A stretch of 22,718 nucleotides of DNA from JAFMIT01 sp049421205 (GCA_049421205.1 JBMSMQ010000019.1:1-22718), one strand, 5' to 3'. Positions 7,273 to 14,980 are shown, counted from the stretch's first letter. A program made the numbers and translations. The notes: generated from the sequence alone by a model not told the origin.

Positions 7273-8055
7273 ATGGGTTTGTCAAACATTTTGACAGATG
7301 GCCAGTATCAAATTGTGTACAACATGTTGTCACTTGGCCTTGCGAGCATGCTCTTCACATCGCTATTTCTATTCATTAGCCGTGAACGAGTACTCCCTCG
7401 CTATCGTATGGCAGTCGTAGTATCCGCAACGGTTACTGCAATTGCTGCGTATCACTACTTCCGTATTTTTGATTCTTTCCGCGAGGCCTTTGGTCCAGAA
7501 GGAAATCCAGCAACCTACAACGTTGGCTACCGCTACGTTGACTGGCTACTCACTGTTCCATTGCTACTTCTTGAAACAGTTGCAGTACTTGCACTTGCTC
7601 GTGCAATTCAGAAGTCACTCCTCACCAAGTTGATCCCAGCAGCAACTGCAATGATCCTCTTGGGTTACCCAGGTGATGCAGGTCTAGACCTCTTTGGACT
7701 TTCTGCACCTGTATGGGGCTTCCTCTCAACCATCCCATTCCTCTACATCCTCTACGTCCTCTTCGTTGAGTTGACCAAGAGCCTAGAGCGTCAGTCACCT
7801 GCAGTTGCTGCGACCATCGGTCGTTTGCGACTTCTCTTGATTGCAACTTGGGGTGTTTACCCAATCTCCTTCATTCTCAACATGAATTCAGATCCACTCG
7901 CACCAGACTGGAATGCATTCGTTGGTCGAGAAGTTGGTTACACCATCGCTGACGTGTTGGCGAAGTGTCTCTATGGTCTTGTCATCTTCAAGATCGCACG
8001 TATGAAGTCTGCTGAAGACAGCAAAGAATTCGCTGAATCAGAATACAAGGACTAA
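7273..8055 (+). CDS. actR: Actinorhodopsin, light-driven proton pump
   Basis: A 260-residue seven-helix microbial rhodopsin in the cytoplasmic membrane, expected to export H+ in light. Helix C reads RYVDWLLTVPLLLLE: Arg87, proton acceptor Asp90, Thr94 and proton donor Glu101. Leu98 sits at the colour-tuning position, predicting green absorption. His61 matches the proteorhodopsin histidine that partners the acceptor. Helix G has counter-ion Asp227 and the retinal lysine Lys231 (ADVLAK). Gly149 replaces the bulky residue of helix E (Trp138 in bacteriorhodopsin), the opening used by carotenoid antennas in xanthorhodopsin-type pumps. The ATG at 7273 is chosen because AGAAGGGA precedes it by 10 nt; a GTG 36 bp upstream lies in a hairpin loop. 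It is monocistronic, with its own terminator. No retinal synthesis gene is nearby. Confidence 0.96.
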   Translation: MGLSNILTDGQYQIVYNMLSLGLASMLFTSLFLFISRERVLPRYRMAVVVSATVTAIAAYHYFRIFDSFREAFGPEGNPATYNVGYRYVDWLLTVPLLLLETVAVLALARAIQKSLLTKLIPAATAMILLGYPGDAGLDLFGLSAPVWGFLSTIPFLYILYVLFVELTKSLERQSPAVAATIGRLRLLLIATWGVYPISFILNMNSDPLAPDWNAFVGREVGYTIADVLAKCLYGLVIFKIARMKSAEDSKEFAESEYKD

Positions 8056-8073
8056 TTCATACCTCCTAGATTT

Positions 8074-8112
8074 GGGGTGTCGGCGCTTAGGCCCGGCACC
8101 CCATTTCCTTTT
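8074..8112 (+). terminator. Rho-independent terminator of the rhodopsin gene
   Basis: GGGGTGTCGG (8074-8083) pairs with CCGGCACCCC (8093-8102) in a 10-pair stem with one G-U wobble and a 9-nt loop, followed by ATTTCCTTTT. It begins 18 bp after the rhodopsin stop codon. The T-rich tail runs into the stop of the convergent protease gene; read from the other strand there is no T tract, so it mainly serves the rhodopsin. Confidence 0.8.
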
Positions 8113-9331
8113 ATCGGAGAGCTTTTACCCGCTCGATCAGTGGTGGGTGGGAATAGTGCACCTTCACATACCAAGGATGTGGATTGAGATTCGTGAGTGC
8201 ATCTGTTGAAATCTTTTCTAATGCAGTGCGCATCACATGTGATTTATATGTGCTGGTCGCAAACTGATCAGCATCAAATTCATTTCTTCTACTGAATGTA
8301 TTGAGTAGCCAGGACAATAACATCGATAGTGGACTAAAAAGAATAAAAAATGTTATTGCGGCGATATGGAAGCTTGGCTCCGCACCAAGCACTTCTGAAA
8401 ACTCATCGCGATTCAACATCAAACCAAACAGAAATGTGAAAATAAACATTTGAACAGCTGAGAAAATAAACATTGCAAGTGTGTGTTTACGCTTATAGTG
8501 ACCAACTTCATGTGCAAGCACTGCAACTACTTCATCGATGGTTAGTTTTTCTATTAAAGTGTCGAAAAGGACAATTGTTTTGGATCTTCCAATTCCGCTA
8601 AAAAACGCATTTGCTTTTGATGATCGCTTTGAGCCATCCATCACAAAAAGTCGACCAATTTCATACCCCTGACTTTTACAGTAGTCAGTAATGGCATCTT
8701 TCAGCTCTCCGTCTTCTAGTCGGGTCAATTTGTTGAATAGTGGCACAAGAAGTGATGTATTGAAAGCGAATAGAAAAAGTGTGACCGCCATAATGACAAG
8801 CCATGCTGCAAACCAGAAATTCGAACCTAAGATGTCACTCAACAGTACAAGCAGGCTAAGTAGGCTGCCACCAAGTAGCACCCCAATCAAAAGCCCTTTG
8901 ATTTTGTCTGTAACAAATGTGCTGAGGCTCGTTCTATTGAATCCAAATCTCTTCTCGATACCAAATGTGGAATAGATACTAAAAGGAAGCGAAACAATAT
9001 TCGTGATCAATCCATAGGTGCCGAAGAAAAGTAAGGCAAGAAGAATTGAGTTGTCGGTGAAATCTCTAAGAATGGAATCGAGTAGTCCGAATAGCCCGAA
9101 TCCAAGTGCTAGTAAGGTAACGAAAATACTGAGTGTTGACGAGAGAAGTCCGAATTTGAAGTTTGCCCTCTGATATGCCAAGGACTTCTCGTGTTGATCC
9201 TCAGTGTAGAGATCTGGGTTCCACGCTTGTGCTTGTGAGTGTCGAAAGTTCAAAATATCAAGCCAGGTGTCTGCAAGAAATCCGAAAATCACGATGAAAA
9301 TGAGTACTGAAAAGAGTAATTCGACTGACAT
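8111..9331 (-). CDS. Ste24-like M48 family membrane zinc metalloprotease
   Basis: A 406-residue integral membrane protease. The zinc site is AHEVGHYKRKH with His274, Glu275 and His278, and the third ligand is Glu351 in RRNEFDADQFA. The C-terminal HYSHPPLIERVKAL is the typical Ste24 ending. Several long helices (about residues 5-25, 60-85, 95-120, 145-190, 287-305 and 322-345) match the M48A group, known in eukaryotes as CAAX prenyl protease 1 and in bacteria as a presumed membrane-protein quality-control protease. Length agrees with the group (about 400-430). AAGGA lies just before the ATG. It converges on the rhodopsin gene and diverges from the nfeD-stomatin operon, with 57 bp between starts. 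No CAAX substrate is implied in a bacterium. Confidence 0.92.
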   Translation of the reverse strand: MSVELLFSVLIFIVIFGFLADTWLDILNFRHSQAQAWNPDLYTEDQHEKSLAYQRANFKFGLLSSTLSIFVTLLALGFGLFGLLDSILRDFTDNSILLALLFFGTYGLITNIVSLPFSIYSTFGIEKRFGFNRTSLSTFVTDKIKGLLIGVLLGGSLLSLLVLLSDILGSNFWFAAWLVIMAVTLFLFAFNTSLLVPLFNKLTRLEDGELKDAITDYCKSQGYEIGRLFVMDGSKRSSKANAFFSGIGRSKTIVLFDTLIEKLTIDEVVAVLAHEVGHYKRKHTLAMFIFSAVQMFIFTFLFGLMLNRDEFSEVLGAEPSFHIAAITFFILFSPLSMLLSWLLNTFSRRNEFDADQFATSTYKSHVMRTALEKISTDALTNLNPHPWYVKVHYSHPPLIERVKALR

Positions 9332-9388
9332 AGCACGTCCTTGAAAAGTAGCCTATTCTTAGTCTCGTAGGTTACCTGAGGAGACGAA

Positions 9389-9820
9389 ATGCAGGCGTGG
9401 GTTTGGCTGATCGCAGCTGGAATCTTGATGGGTATCGAGATAATGACAGCAGATCTCTTGTTCGCCTCGCTTGCGGTTGCCGCAGTAGCGGCAGCGGCAG
9501 CGGCTATGTTTACAGAAAGCGGACTTATCCAGGGGGCAATTTTTGCCTTCTTCGCAATCGTTTCACTTGCCTTTCTGCGCCCAATTGCACTTCGCAATTT
9601 GCGAAGGCAAACCAAAGAGCAGGCAACCAATATTGATGCGCTGATTGGTGCAGATGCTCTTGTTATCGAAGCCGTCAATTCAAGATCAGGACAGGTAAAA
9701 ATCCGAGGTGAAGTCTGGAGTGCGAAAAGCACAGGAGAAGATTTAGTGGTAGATGAAATTGCAGAAGTTGTATCAATCGATGGTGCAACTGCAATTGTTC
9801 AACGAAAGGGAACACGATGA
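9389..9820 (+). CDS. NfeD-like membrane protein
   Basis: A 143-residue protein with two to three N-terminal membrane helices (about residues 3-72) followed by a soluble beta-rich domain (about 83-140) with the NfeD OB-fold pattern, including LIGADALVIEAV and GEVWSAKS. NfeD proteins act next to stomatin-like partners in membrane microdomains. Here the stop overlaps the SPFH gene by 4 bp (ATGA), the usual NfeD-stomatin operon arrangement. GAGGAG precedes the ATG by 5 nt. The helices contain runs of alanine (AVAAVAAAAAA), which is unremarkable for this family. Confidence 0.9.
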   Translation: MQAWVWLIAAGILMGIEIMTADLLFASLAVAAVAAAAAAMFTESGLIQGAIFAFFAIVSLAFLRPIALRNLRRQTKEQATNIDALIGADALVIEAVNSRSGQVKIRGEVWSAKSTGEDLVVDEIAEVVSIDGATAIVQRKGTR

Positions 9821-10698
9821 TTGACCTCTTTGCATCCTTAGCAGGATTCTTTATTTTGATATTGATTTTCACTGTGATTCTTGTGCGCTCGATCCGCATT
9901 GTGCCTCAGGCAAATGCTGGAATTGTTGAGCGTCTTGGAAAGTTCCACCGAACTCTTGGTGCGGGACTGACACTGATTGTGCCATTTATTGATCGAGTCC
10001 GACCACTGATTGATTTACGAGAACGAGTGGTTTCTTTCCCACCGCAACCTGTGATTACTGAAGATAACCTAGTGGTGTCCATTGACACAGTGATATATTT
10101 TCAGGTAACAGATCCAAAGTCTGCAACGTATGAAATTGAAAACTTCATCCAAGGTATTGAACAGTTGACAGTTACCACACTCCGTAACGTTGTTGGTGGT
10201 CTTGACCTTGAAGCAGTATTGACGTCCCGCGATTCAATCAATGCAGCTCTTCGCGGTGTGCTGGATGAGGCGACTGGCAAATGGGGTGTGAGAGTCAATC
10301 GTGTGGAACTCAAAGCAATTGATCCACCACCAAGCGTGCAAGAATCAATGGAAAAGCAGATGCGTGCAGAACGAGATAAGCGAGCTGCAATCTTGACTGC
10401 AGAAGGTGAAAAGCAAAGCCAAATTCTTACGGCGGAAGGTGCCCGTCAAGCAGAGATTCTTCGTGCAGAAGGAGACGCTCAGGCAGCAATATTGAGAGCC
10501 GACGGTGAAGCGAAAGCAATTGAGCAGGTTTTTGCCGCTATCCACAAAGCAAATCCCGATGACAAGGTATTGGCATATCAATATCTTCAACAACTGCCCG
10601 AGATTGCGAATGGTCAGGCTAGCAAGGTTTGGGTAATTCCTGCTGAATTTACTGCAACCGCTGAAAAGATTATGCGAGCTTTCAACCCGGACAAATAG
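9817..10698 (+). CDS. SPFH/stomatin-like membrane scaffold protein (slipin/QmcA type)
   Basis: A 293-residue protein with one N-terminal membrane anchor (about residues 5-24), an SPFH/band 7 domain (about 25-185, with VPQANAGIVERLGKF and PFIDRV) and a helical coiled-coil tail. Residues 191-234 are four consecutive 11-residue repeats: AILTAEGEKQS, QILTAEGARQA, EILRAEGDAQA and AILRADGEAKA, a clean hendecad coiled coil used for oligomer assembly. These proteins form large membrane rings or scaffolds and usually pair with NfeD, which overlaps this gene upstream by 4 bp. The likely role is organising membrane microdomains or controlling membrane proteases. The stop codon lies inside the first copy of a repeat belonging to the next leader region. 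Confidence 0.93.
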   Translation: MIDLFASLAGFFILILIFTVILVRSIRIVPQANAGIVERLGKFHRTLGAGLTLIVPFIDRVRPLIDLRERVVSFPPQPVITEDNLVVSIDTVIYFQVTDPKSATYEIENFIQGIEQLTVTTLRNVVGGLDLEAVLTSRDSINAALRGVLDEATGKWGVRVNRVELKAIDPPPSVQESMEKQMRAERDKRAAILTAEGEKQSQILTAEGARQAEILRAEGDAQAAILRADGEAKAIEQVFAAIHKANPDDKVLAYQYLQQLPEIANGQASKVWVIPAEFTATAEKIMRAFNPDK

Positions 10699-10809
10699 GA
10701 AACGCTTACATAGCCAAATAGGAAACTTTGGCATAGTTGGGTGGATTTGTCCTATTTCTGATATAGGCATTCCACATTACTTTGTTACCCTGCCACAGGC
10801 CATGTAAGC
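10692..10809 (+). repeat. Nested direct and inverted repeats upstream of the DapB-like gene
   Basis: CAAATAGGAAAC occurs twice in direct orientation, at 10692-10703 and 10715-10726, and TCCTATTT at 10750-10757 is an inverted copy of its core. GCCAAA (10713-10718) can pair with TTTGGC (10727-10732). GCTTACATAGCC (10704-10715) can pair with GGCCATGTAAGC (10798-10809), 11 of 12 positions. The pairings share bases and so exclude one another, as in an RNA switch, but the repeats could equally be protein sites. The first copy covers the stop codon of the stomatin gene. The rest of this gap holds only the Shine-Dalgarno GAGGAG at 10820-10825. Confidence 0.5.
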
Positions 10810-10830
10810 CGATCGATTTGAGGAGCCGAA

Positions 10831-11673
10831 ATGCGTGTAGGACTAATTGGTTTTGGAAAAACTGGAAAAGCTGTTGCCACCACACTGTTGCTTGATAAGA
10901 CAATTCACCTTGAATGGGTTGTTCGCAAGTCGGATTTACTAGAACATAGGTCAGTCCCTGAATTCTTGGGCGTCGACTCCGACGAACCTGGTCTGATCTA
11001 TCGCTCGAAAGAGTTCACTGCGGAACAGTTGCTCGCCAGATCTCCTGTAGATGCAATCATTGACTTCTCATCGGCGAGCGGAGTTGACTACTATGCAGAA
11101 GCAGCAGCCAATGCTTCCGTGGCTGTAGTCTCAGCGATTTCTCAGTATCCAAAGGAGCAAGTTCGTAAATTACAAAGTATCGCTGATCGAACACGTGTGA
11201 TGTGGTCACCTAATATCACCATTGGAATCAATTTTCTCATTCTCGCCGCTCAGTCATTGCAGCGAATAGCACCTCATGTTGACATCGAAATCATTGAAGA
11301 ACATTTCAAAGATAAGCCTGAGGTTTCTGGTACAGCACTTCGGATTGCACGCGCACTTAATATGCAAGAAGATGATGTAAAAACAATCCGTGCAGGTGGA
11401 ATCATTGGAGTTCATGAAATTCTCTTCGGCTTCCCTTACCAGACTGTTCGATTGCGTCATGAGTCCATCGGGCGAGAGGCATTTGGAAATGGTGCGGGCT
11501 ATGCTGCTAAAAAACTTATAGACTTACCAAACGGTTTTTATACTATGGAAGATCTGCTTTTGCCGACTTATACCGAATTTGAAAACTCAACTCTACCAAC
11601 AATTTCGAAAAGAAAAATGCGAGGCAAGATAGCACACGCTATGCGAACAATCGCAAATAAGATTGATATCTGA
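10831..11673 (+). CDS. Divergent dihydrodipicolinate reductase (DapB)-like oxidoreductase
   Basis: A 280-residue NAD(P)-dependent reductase of the DapB fold. The N-terminal Rossmann motif is GLIGFGKTG (4-12). The SPNITIGINFL segment (127-136) matches the PNFSxGVN loop of DapB, and the C-terminal RAGGIIGVHEILF and YTMEDLLL correspond to conserved DapB stretches. The active-site block reads EEHFKDKPEVSGTA (156-169) against EAHHRHKVDAPSGTA in E. coli: the first His (His158) and the catalytic Lys (Lys162) remain, the second His is Phe, and the DAPSGT loop is one residue short. The length and C-terminus are slightly extended. It may be a true DapB or a paralogue acting on a related imine or acid; no lysine-pathway neighbour helps to decide. 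GAGGAG lies 5 nt before ATG. Confidence 0.75.
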   Translation: MRVGLIGFGKTGKAVATTLLLDKTIHLEWVVRKSDLLEHRSVPEFLGVDSDEPGLIYRSKEFTAEQLLARSPVDAIIDFSSASGVDYYAEAAANASVAVVSAISQYPKEQVRKLQSIADRTRVMWSPNITIGINFLILAAQSLQRIAPHVDIEIIEEHFKDKPEVSGTALRIARALNMQEDDVKTIRAGGIIGVHEILFGFPYQTVRLRHESIGREAFGNGAGYAAKKLIDLPNGFYTMEDLLLPTYTEFENSTLPTISKRKMRGKIAHAMRTIANKIDI

Positions 11674-11776
11674 AAATTGAATAAACAGTTAGTTGTAATT
11701 CTGGCTGAGAGAATAAATTTCCATCGCTAACAATCGTGATATCGAAATGCAATGTGCAGGCTCGCGATATATGTCT

Positions 11777-11805
11777 TTGACACGTTTGCTCAACCATAGT
11801 TAAAT
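11777..11805 (+). promoter_or_regulatory. Promoter of the TSUP permease gene
   Basis: A consensus -35 TTGACA (11777-11782) is separated by 17 bp from TTAAAT (11800-11805), which has 4 of 6 matches to TATAAT. Transcription would begin near 11812, leaving a leader of about 23 nt that carries the AGGAG ribosome site at 11825-11829. The upstream part of this gap (11674-11776) shows nothing else clear. Confidence 0.6.
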
Positions 11806-11834
11806 AGTGTGGACCTTCAATAACAGGAGCAATT

Positions 11835-12764
11835 TTGGGCGTATTTTTTAGCTTTGCACTTGCTGGTGCGATTGCTCAATTTATAGATGGTACGTTGGGA
11901 ATGGGATTTGGTGTCACCAGTTCAACTGTCCTTATCTTCTTGGGTGCAACTCCTGTGGCAGCATCTTCGTCAGTTTATTTTGCAACAATTGGAACTTCGC
12001 TTTCGAGTGGTATTGCCCATTGGCGGGAAGGTAATGTCGATAAAGTAGTGTTAACGCGACTTGCAATTCCTGGTGCCATAGGTGCTTTTGCTGGCGCGAC
12101 CGTGCTAACGCGTATCTCTACTGAGAGTGCTCGTGGATATATGTCAACGTTACTTTTTCTCTTAGGAATAGTGCTCATTATTCGTTTCGGTTTCGGTATG
12201 AGAATTGTGAAACCAGTCAAAGGTCGGCCTCGAGGGTACATCTTGAGTTCGCTCGGTGGTTTTGCAGGCTTTGTTACTGCGTCCGGAGGAGGTGGTTGGG
12301 GGCCAATTACAACTCCGACACTTTTGACACTGACAAAAACTCATCCACGATTTGTGATTGGAACTGTAAGCGCAGCTGAGTTTCTCGTGGCAATTGCTGC
12401 GAGTGCAGGTTTCATTACCGCCTTTGTCACCAACCCCAATAACAATAACAAGATTGATCTTGTTGTCGTTGGTGGATTACTTCTAGGTGGCGTGCTGATG
12501 GCACCTTTTGCTGCCAAACTCTCGGGTCGGCTGCCGCACGCTCCACTTGGCGTGATTGTTGGTGGACTTGTCTTACTACTCAACGGGAGAACAATCCTTG
12601 CTTCATTAGGTTTGAGCGGGGCTCTCGTTGAACTTTCCTATTTGGCATTCATACTGATTTTCACTGCAATCTTGGCGTATCGTGCCTGGCAAAAAGAAAA
12701 GGTCGAGCACACGCCTCATAGGCCCGAAGACTTCGCTGGACCTGAGAAAGACCTCACTGAGTAA
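11835..12764 (+). CDS. TSUP (TauE/SafE) family anion permease
   Basis: A 309-residue membrane protein with about eight helices in two homologous halves. The first half opens with AGAIAQFIDGTLGMGFGVTS and the second with GGFAGFVTASGGGGWGPITTP, the paired glycine-rich re-entrant motifs typical of TauE/SafE sulfite, sulfonate or organic-anion transporters. The C-terminus is a hydrophilic tail of about 25 residues. The start is TTG at 11835, supported by AGGAG 5 nt upstream and a good promoter. It stands alone on its transcript and overlaps the convergent DUF3293-like gene by 11 bp at the 3' end. The substrate is unknown; sulfite or a sulfonate export or uptake role is the family default. Confidence 0.88.
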   Translation: MGVFFSFALAGAIAQFIDGTLGMGFGVTSSTVLIFLGATPVAASSSVYFATIGTSLSSGIAHWREGNVDKVVLTRLAIPGAIGAFAGATVLTRISTESARGYMSTLLFLLGIVLIIRFGFGMRIVKPVKGRPRGYILSSLGGFAGFVTASGGGGWGPITTPTLLTLTKTHPRFVIGTVSAAEFLVAIAASAGFITAFVTNPNNNNKIDLVVVGGLLLGGVLMAPFAAKLSGRLPHAPLGVIVGGLVLLLNGRTILASLGLSGALVELSYLAFILIFTAILAYRAWQKEKVEHTPHRPEDFAGPEKDLTE

Positions 12765-13218
12765 TTTTCTCCAGTATCCAATTGGTGATCGTTGCTTGAG
12801 AAGTGAATGCGCCTTTGATTGCCCAGAAATCTCTTGTCCAGTGAAAATATGCATTCTGATCAAATGCTTGGCAGAGACTGACGATATCTTCATCTTTCGC
12901 TGAAAATATCATGTATGACTCTTCTTCTGGCCAATTTTCATGGGCTGGTTTTCCGATACAGCGAATGTACGATAACTGAAGTGTATTTAAACGCTCCTGC
13001 ATGTTCTTTTCAAGTTCCACTATTTCTTCAGTAGTACTTTGAGCACTTCGAGGATGGATCGCACTGATGATGAAGATTTCTTTGATATCGCTCTTCCAAG
13101 GCCAGATGTTGTCACCATTGATATCTGCTCTGAGACGATACTGTGTATTGGAAGTTGAAAAGAGAAGCCTCGTTTCAACATAGTCTCGCCATAAATCTTC
13201 TCTGATGAAATCAGTCAT
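12754..13218 (-). CDS. DUF3293-like small protein
   Basis: A 154-residue soluble protein. The pattern of an N-terminal YVETRLLFS strand, a FIISAIHPRSAQST segment, an LQLSYIRCIGKPAHENWPEEESYMIF segment and a final ARG/aromatic-rich FHWTRDFWAI block resembles DUF3293 proteins, whose function is not known. There is no signal peptide or membrane segment. The gene overlaps nhaA by 8 bp, so it is the second gene of that operon, and overlaps the convergent TSUP gene by 11 bp. Family naming is from memory of the pattern; the coding assignment itself is secure from the overlaps and length. Confidence 0.7.
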   Translation of the reverse strand: MTDFIREDLWRDYVETRLLFSTSNTQYRLRADINGDNIWPWKSDIKEIFIISAIHPRSAQSTTEEIVELEKNMQERLNTLQLSYIRCIGKPAHENWPEEESYMIFSAKDEDIVSLCQAFDQNAYFHWTRDFWAIKGAFTSQATITNWILEKITQ

Positions 13219-14458
13219 TCAGAATAGATTTTCCGCGAGAGATGAGCAGCAGTGAAGCCAATAGTGCTGAAATCACGCTTGCTGTAAAGACGGCGAGTTT
13301 TCCTTCAGATAGAAGTACGAGAGAATTTCGATAAGCAAGTTCGGTAATGAGCAAAGACACAGTAAATCCGATCCCACCAAGGAGTCCTATGGCTTGAACA
13401 TCGCGCCACTTGATCTGTGGATTGAGTTCCGCGCGGGAGAGTTTGGTCGTAATCCACGCGCCACCAACAATGCCGAGCGGTTTTCCAAGTAGTAAACCTA
13501 GTGTGATACCAAGTGCGAGATTTACATCAATTTGATCAAGCGATACTTCAGAGATATTAACCCCAGCTGCAAAAAACGCAAAAAGTGGAACTGCAAATCC
13601 AGCTGATATTGGATGCCAGGTTTTTTCATACCGTTCTGAGTAGACAGAAGGCTTATCTTCATTTTTTGAAATAGGAATCAGTAATCCAAGTGCGAGCCCT
13701 GCAACTGTCGCGTGCACGCCACTGGTGTGCATCATTGCCCAGGCAATGAGTGCTAGTGGAAGTGCACTCCACCAACGCGCATACCCCTTGTAGTGAAGCA
13801 CACCAAAGGTAGCAATTGCAGCAATGGATGCAAGAAGTGCAAGGGTGTTGAGTGAGAGTGTGTAGAAAATAGCAATAACCAAAATTGCACCTAAATCGTC
13901 AACAACTGCGAGCGTCAGTAAAAATGCTCGCACCGCCACAGGAAGTTTAGGTCCAGCAACAGCCAGAACCGCGAGGGCAAATGCGATGTCTGTCGCCATT
14001 GGAATTGCCCAACCATTAATTGCGCCGTCGTTACCGAGATTGAAACTGACAAAAATAGTCGCCGGCACAATCATTCCGCCGAGTGCTGCAACAATTGGAA
14101 CTGCAGCGCGACGAGGATTACTTAGCGTTCCAACTGTTAATTCATGTTTGAGTTCCATTCCAGCGACAAAGAAAAAGATGGCAAGTAGTCCGTCTGCTGC
14201 CCATTTTCCAATAGTGAGGTTGAGATGGAGTGCTTCAAAACCAACATTTGTGTCGCGGATTGTGAAGTAGGTTTCTGAAAGTCCGGTGTTTGCAATGATC
14301 ATCGCTGCGATTGCAGCAACGAGGAGTAGCGCGCCTCCAGTAGTTTCTTGATTCAAGGCCTCAACGAGCCATCGACGCCCTAGTTTCTTTGGTCGATTGC
14401 TGAGTCGCCAAACGACATATGAGATTAGAATAAAAATGACAACGCCAAGAATCTCCAT
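13211..14458 (-). CDS. nhaA: Na+/H+ antiporter NhaA
   Basis: A 415-residue electrogenic sodium/proton exchanger of the cytoplasmic membrane. Diagnostic elements are ETTGGALLL near the N-terminus, FFFVAGMELKHE (95-106), the unwound-helix motif MATDIAFAL with Thr156/Asp157 (E. coli Thr132/Asp133), and the paired ion-binding aspartates Asp187/Asp188 in VVDDLGA (E. coli Asp163/164). Compared with the 388-residue E. coli protein there is an extra N-terminal hydrophobic segment (residues 3-18) followed by a basic stretch. The antiporter would convert a proton gradient, including that made by the nearby rhodopsin, into Na+ export. It is followed by the DUF3293-like gene with an 8-bp overlap and diverges from tspO. 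Confidence 0.95.
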   Translation of the reverse strand: MEILGVVIFILISYVVWRLSNRPKKLGRRWLVEALNQETTGGALLLVAAIAAMIIANTGLSETYFTIRDTNVGFEALHLNLTIGKWAADGLLAIFFFVAGMELKHELTVGTLSNPRRAAVPIVAALGGMIVPATIFVSFNLGNDGAINGWAIPMATDIAFALAVLAVAGPKLPVAVRAFLLTLAVVDDLGAILVIAIFYTLSLNTLALLASIAAIATFGVLHYKGYARWWSALPLALIAWAMMHTSGVHATVAGLALGLLIPISKNEDKPSVYSERYEKTWHPISAGFAVPLFAFFAAGVNISEVSLDQIDVNLALGITLGLLLGKPLGIVGGAWITTKLSRAELNPQIKWRDVQAIGLLGGIGFTVSLLITELAYRNSLVLLSEGKLAVFTASVISALLASLLLISRGKSILND

Positions 14459-14512
14459 AGGTGAAATCTAATCTTTCTAATTTACTTTGCGACTTGGGTG
14501 TATGGTGGAAGT

Positions 14513-14980
14513 GTGACCTGGCGAACATTTGCAGTGATATTTGTTATCGCTGTAGTACTTGCATATGCAGTGCTATCAGGGCTGTGGGTGTCGAACTCGA
14601 ACTCGTGGTACCTGAGTTTGAATCAGCCCAGCTTTCAGCCTCCTAATTGGGTTTTTGGACTTATTTGGCCCTATAACTTCGTTGTTGTAGCAGTCTCTGG
14701 TGTTCAGGTGATGCTGAGAGCAAGACCAATGGTTGCAAGTTTATGGATGCTGCTATTAATTGCGAGTGTGGCGGCAGCAATTGCATGGTCCTATTACTTC
14801 TACGTTCCACATAATCTAGAAATTGCAACATATGCACTTGGTTCTGCAGCGTTTTTCACATTAGGCATTCTGATATTGACATTCATGAGTCAACTTCTCG
14901 TTGCCTGGTTTCTAGTCCCATATCAGATTTGGTTAATAATCGCTTCTGCACTCTCATTCAGTTATTGGAAGTTGAACTAA
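14513..14980 (+). CDS. tspO: TspO/MBR family membrane protein
   Basis: A 155-residue five-helix membrane protein related to the tryptophan-rich sensory protein TspO, which binds porphyrins and modulates light- and oxygen-dependent tetrapyrrole or stress responses. The block SWYLSLNQPSFQPPNW and following FGLIWPYN match the conserved PxFxPPxWxFGxxWPxxY region, and WSYYFYVPHN (about residues 90-99) matches the family's second aromatic block. The start is uncertain. GTG at 14513 lies exactly 6 nt after TATGGT (14501-14506), a leaderless geometry also seen upstream of nikM. A GTG at 14498 would add five residues but has no ribosome site. The stop overlaps the photolyase stop by 4 bp in convergent orientation. 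Confidence 0.88.
   Translation: MTWRTFAVIFVIAVVLAYAVLSGLWVSNSNSWYLSLNQPSFQPPNWVFGLIWPYNFVVVAVSGVQVMLRARPMVASLWMLLLIASVAAAIAWSYYFYVPHNLEIATYALGSAAFFTLGILILTFMSQLLVAWFLVPYQIWLIIASALSFSYWKLN

Noticed and set aside
9289..9732. 147-residue open frame antisense to nfeD and crossing the divergent promoter gap
   Set aside because: It overlaps two confident genes and covers their start regions; composition looks like a reverse-strand shadow.
10345..10770. 141-residue open frame antisense to the stomatin coiled coil
   Set aside because: Its apparent Cys/Phe/Leu richness comes from reading the repetitive hendecad-coding DNA backwards; no independent support.
10699..10830. Lysine riboswitch before the DapB-like gene
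   Set aside because: The leader is about 130 nt and lacks the conserved lysine-riboswitch core; the repeats seen do not form its five-helix junction.
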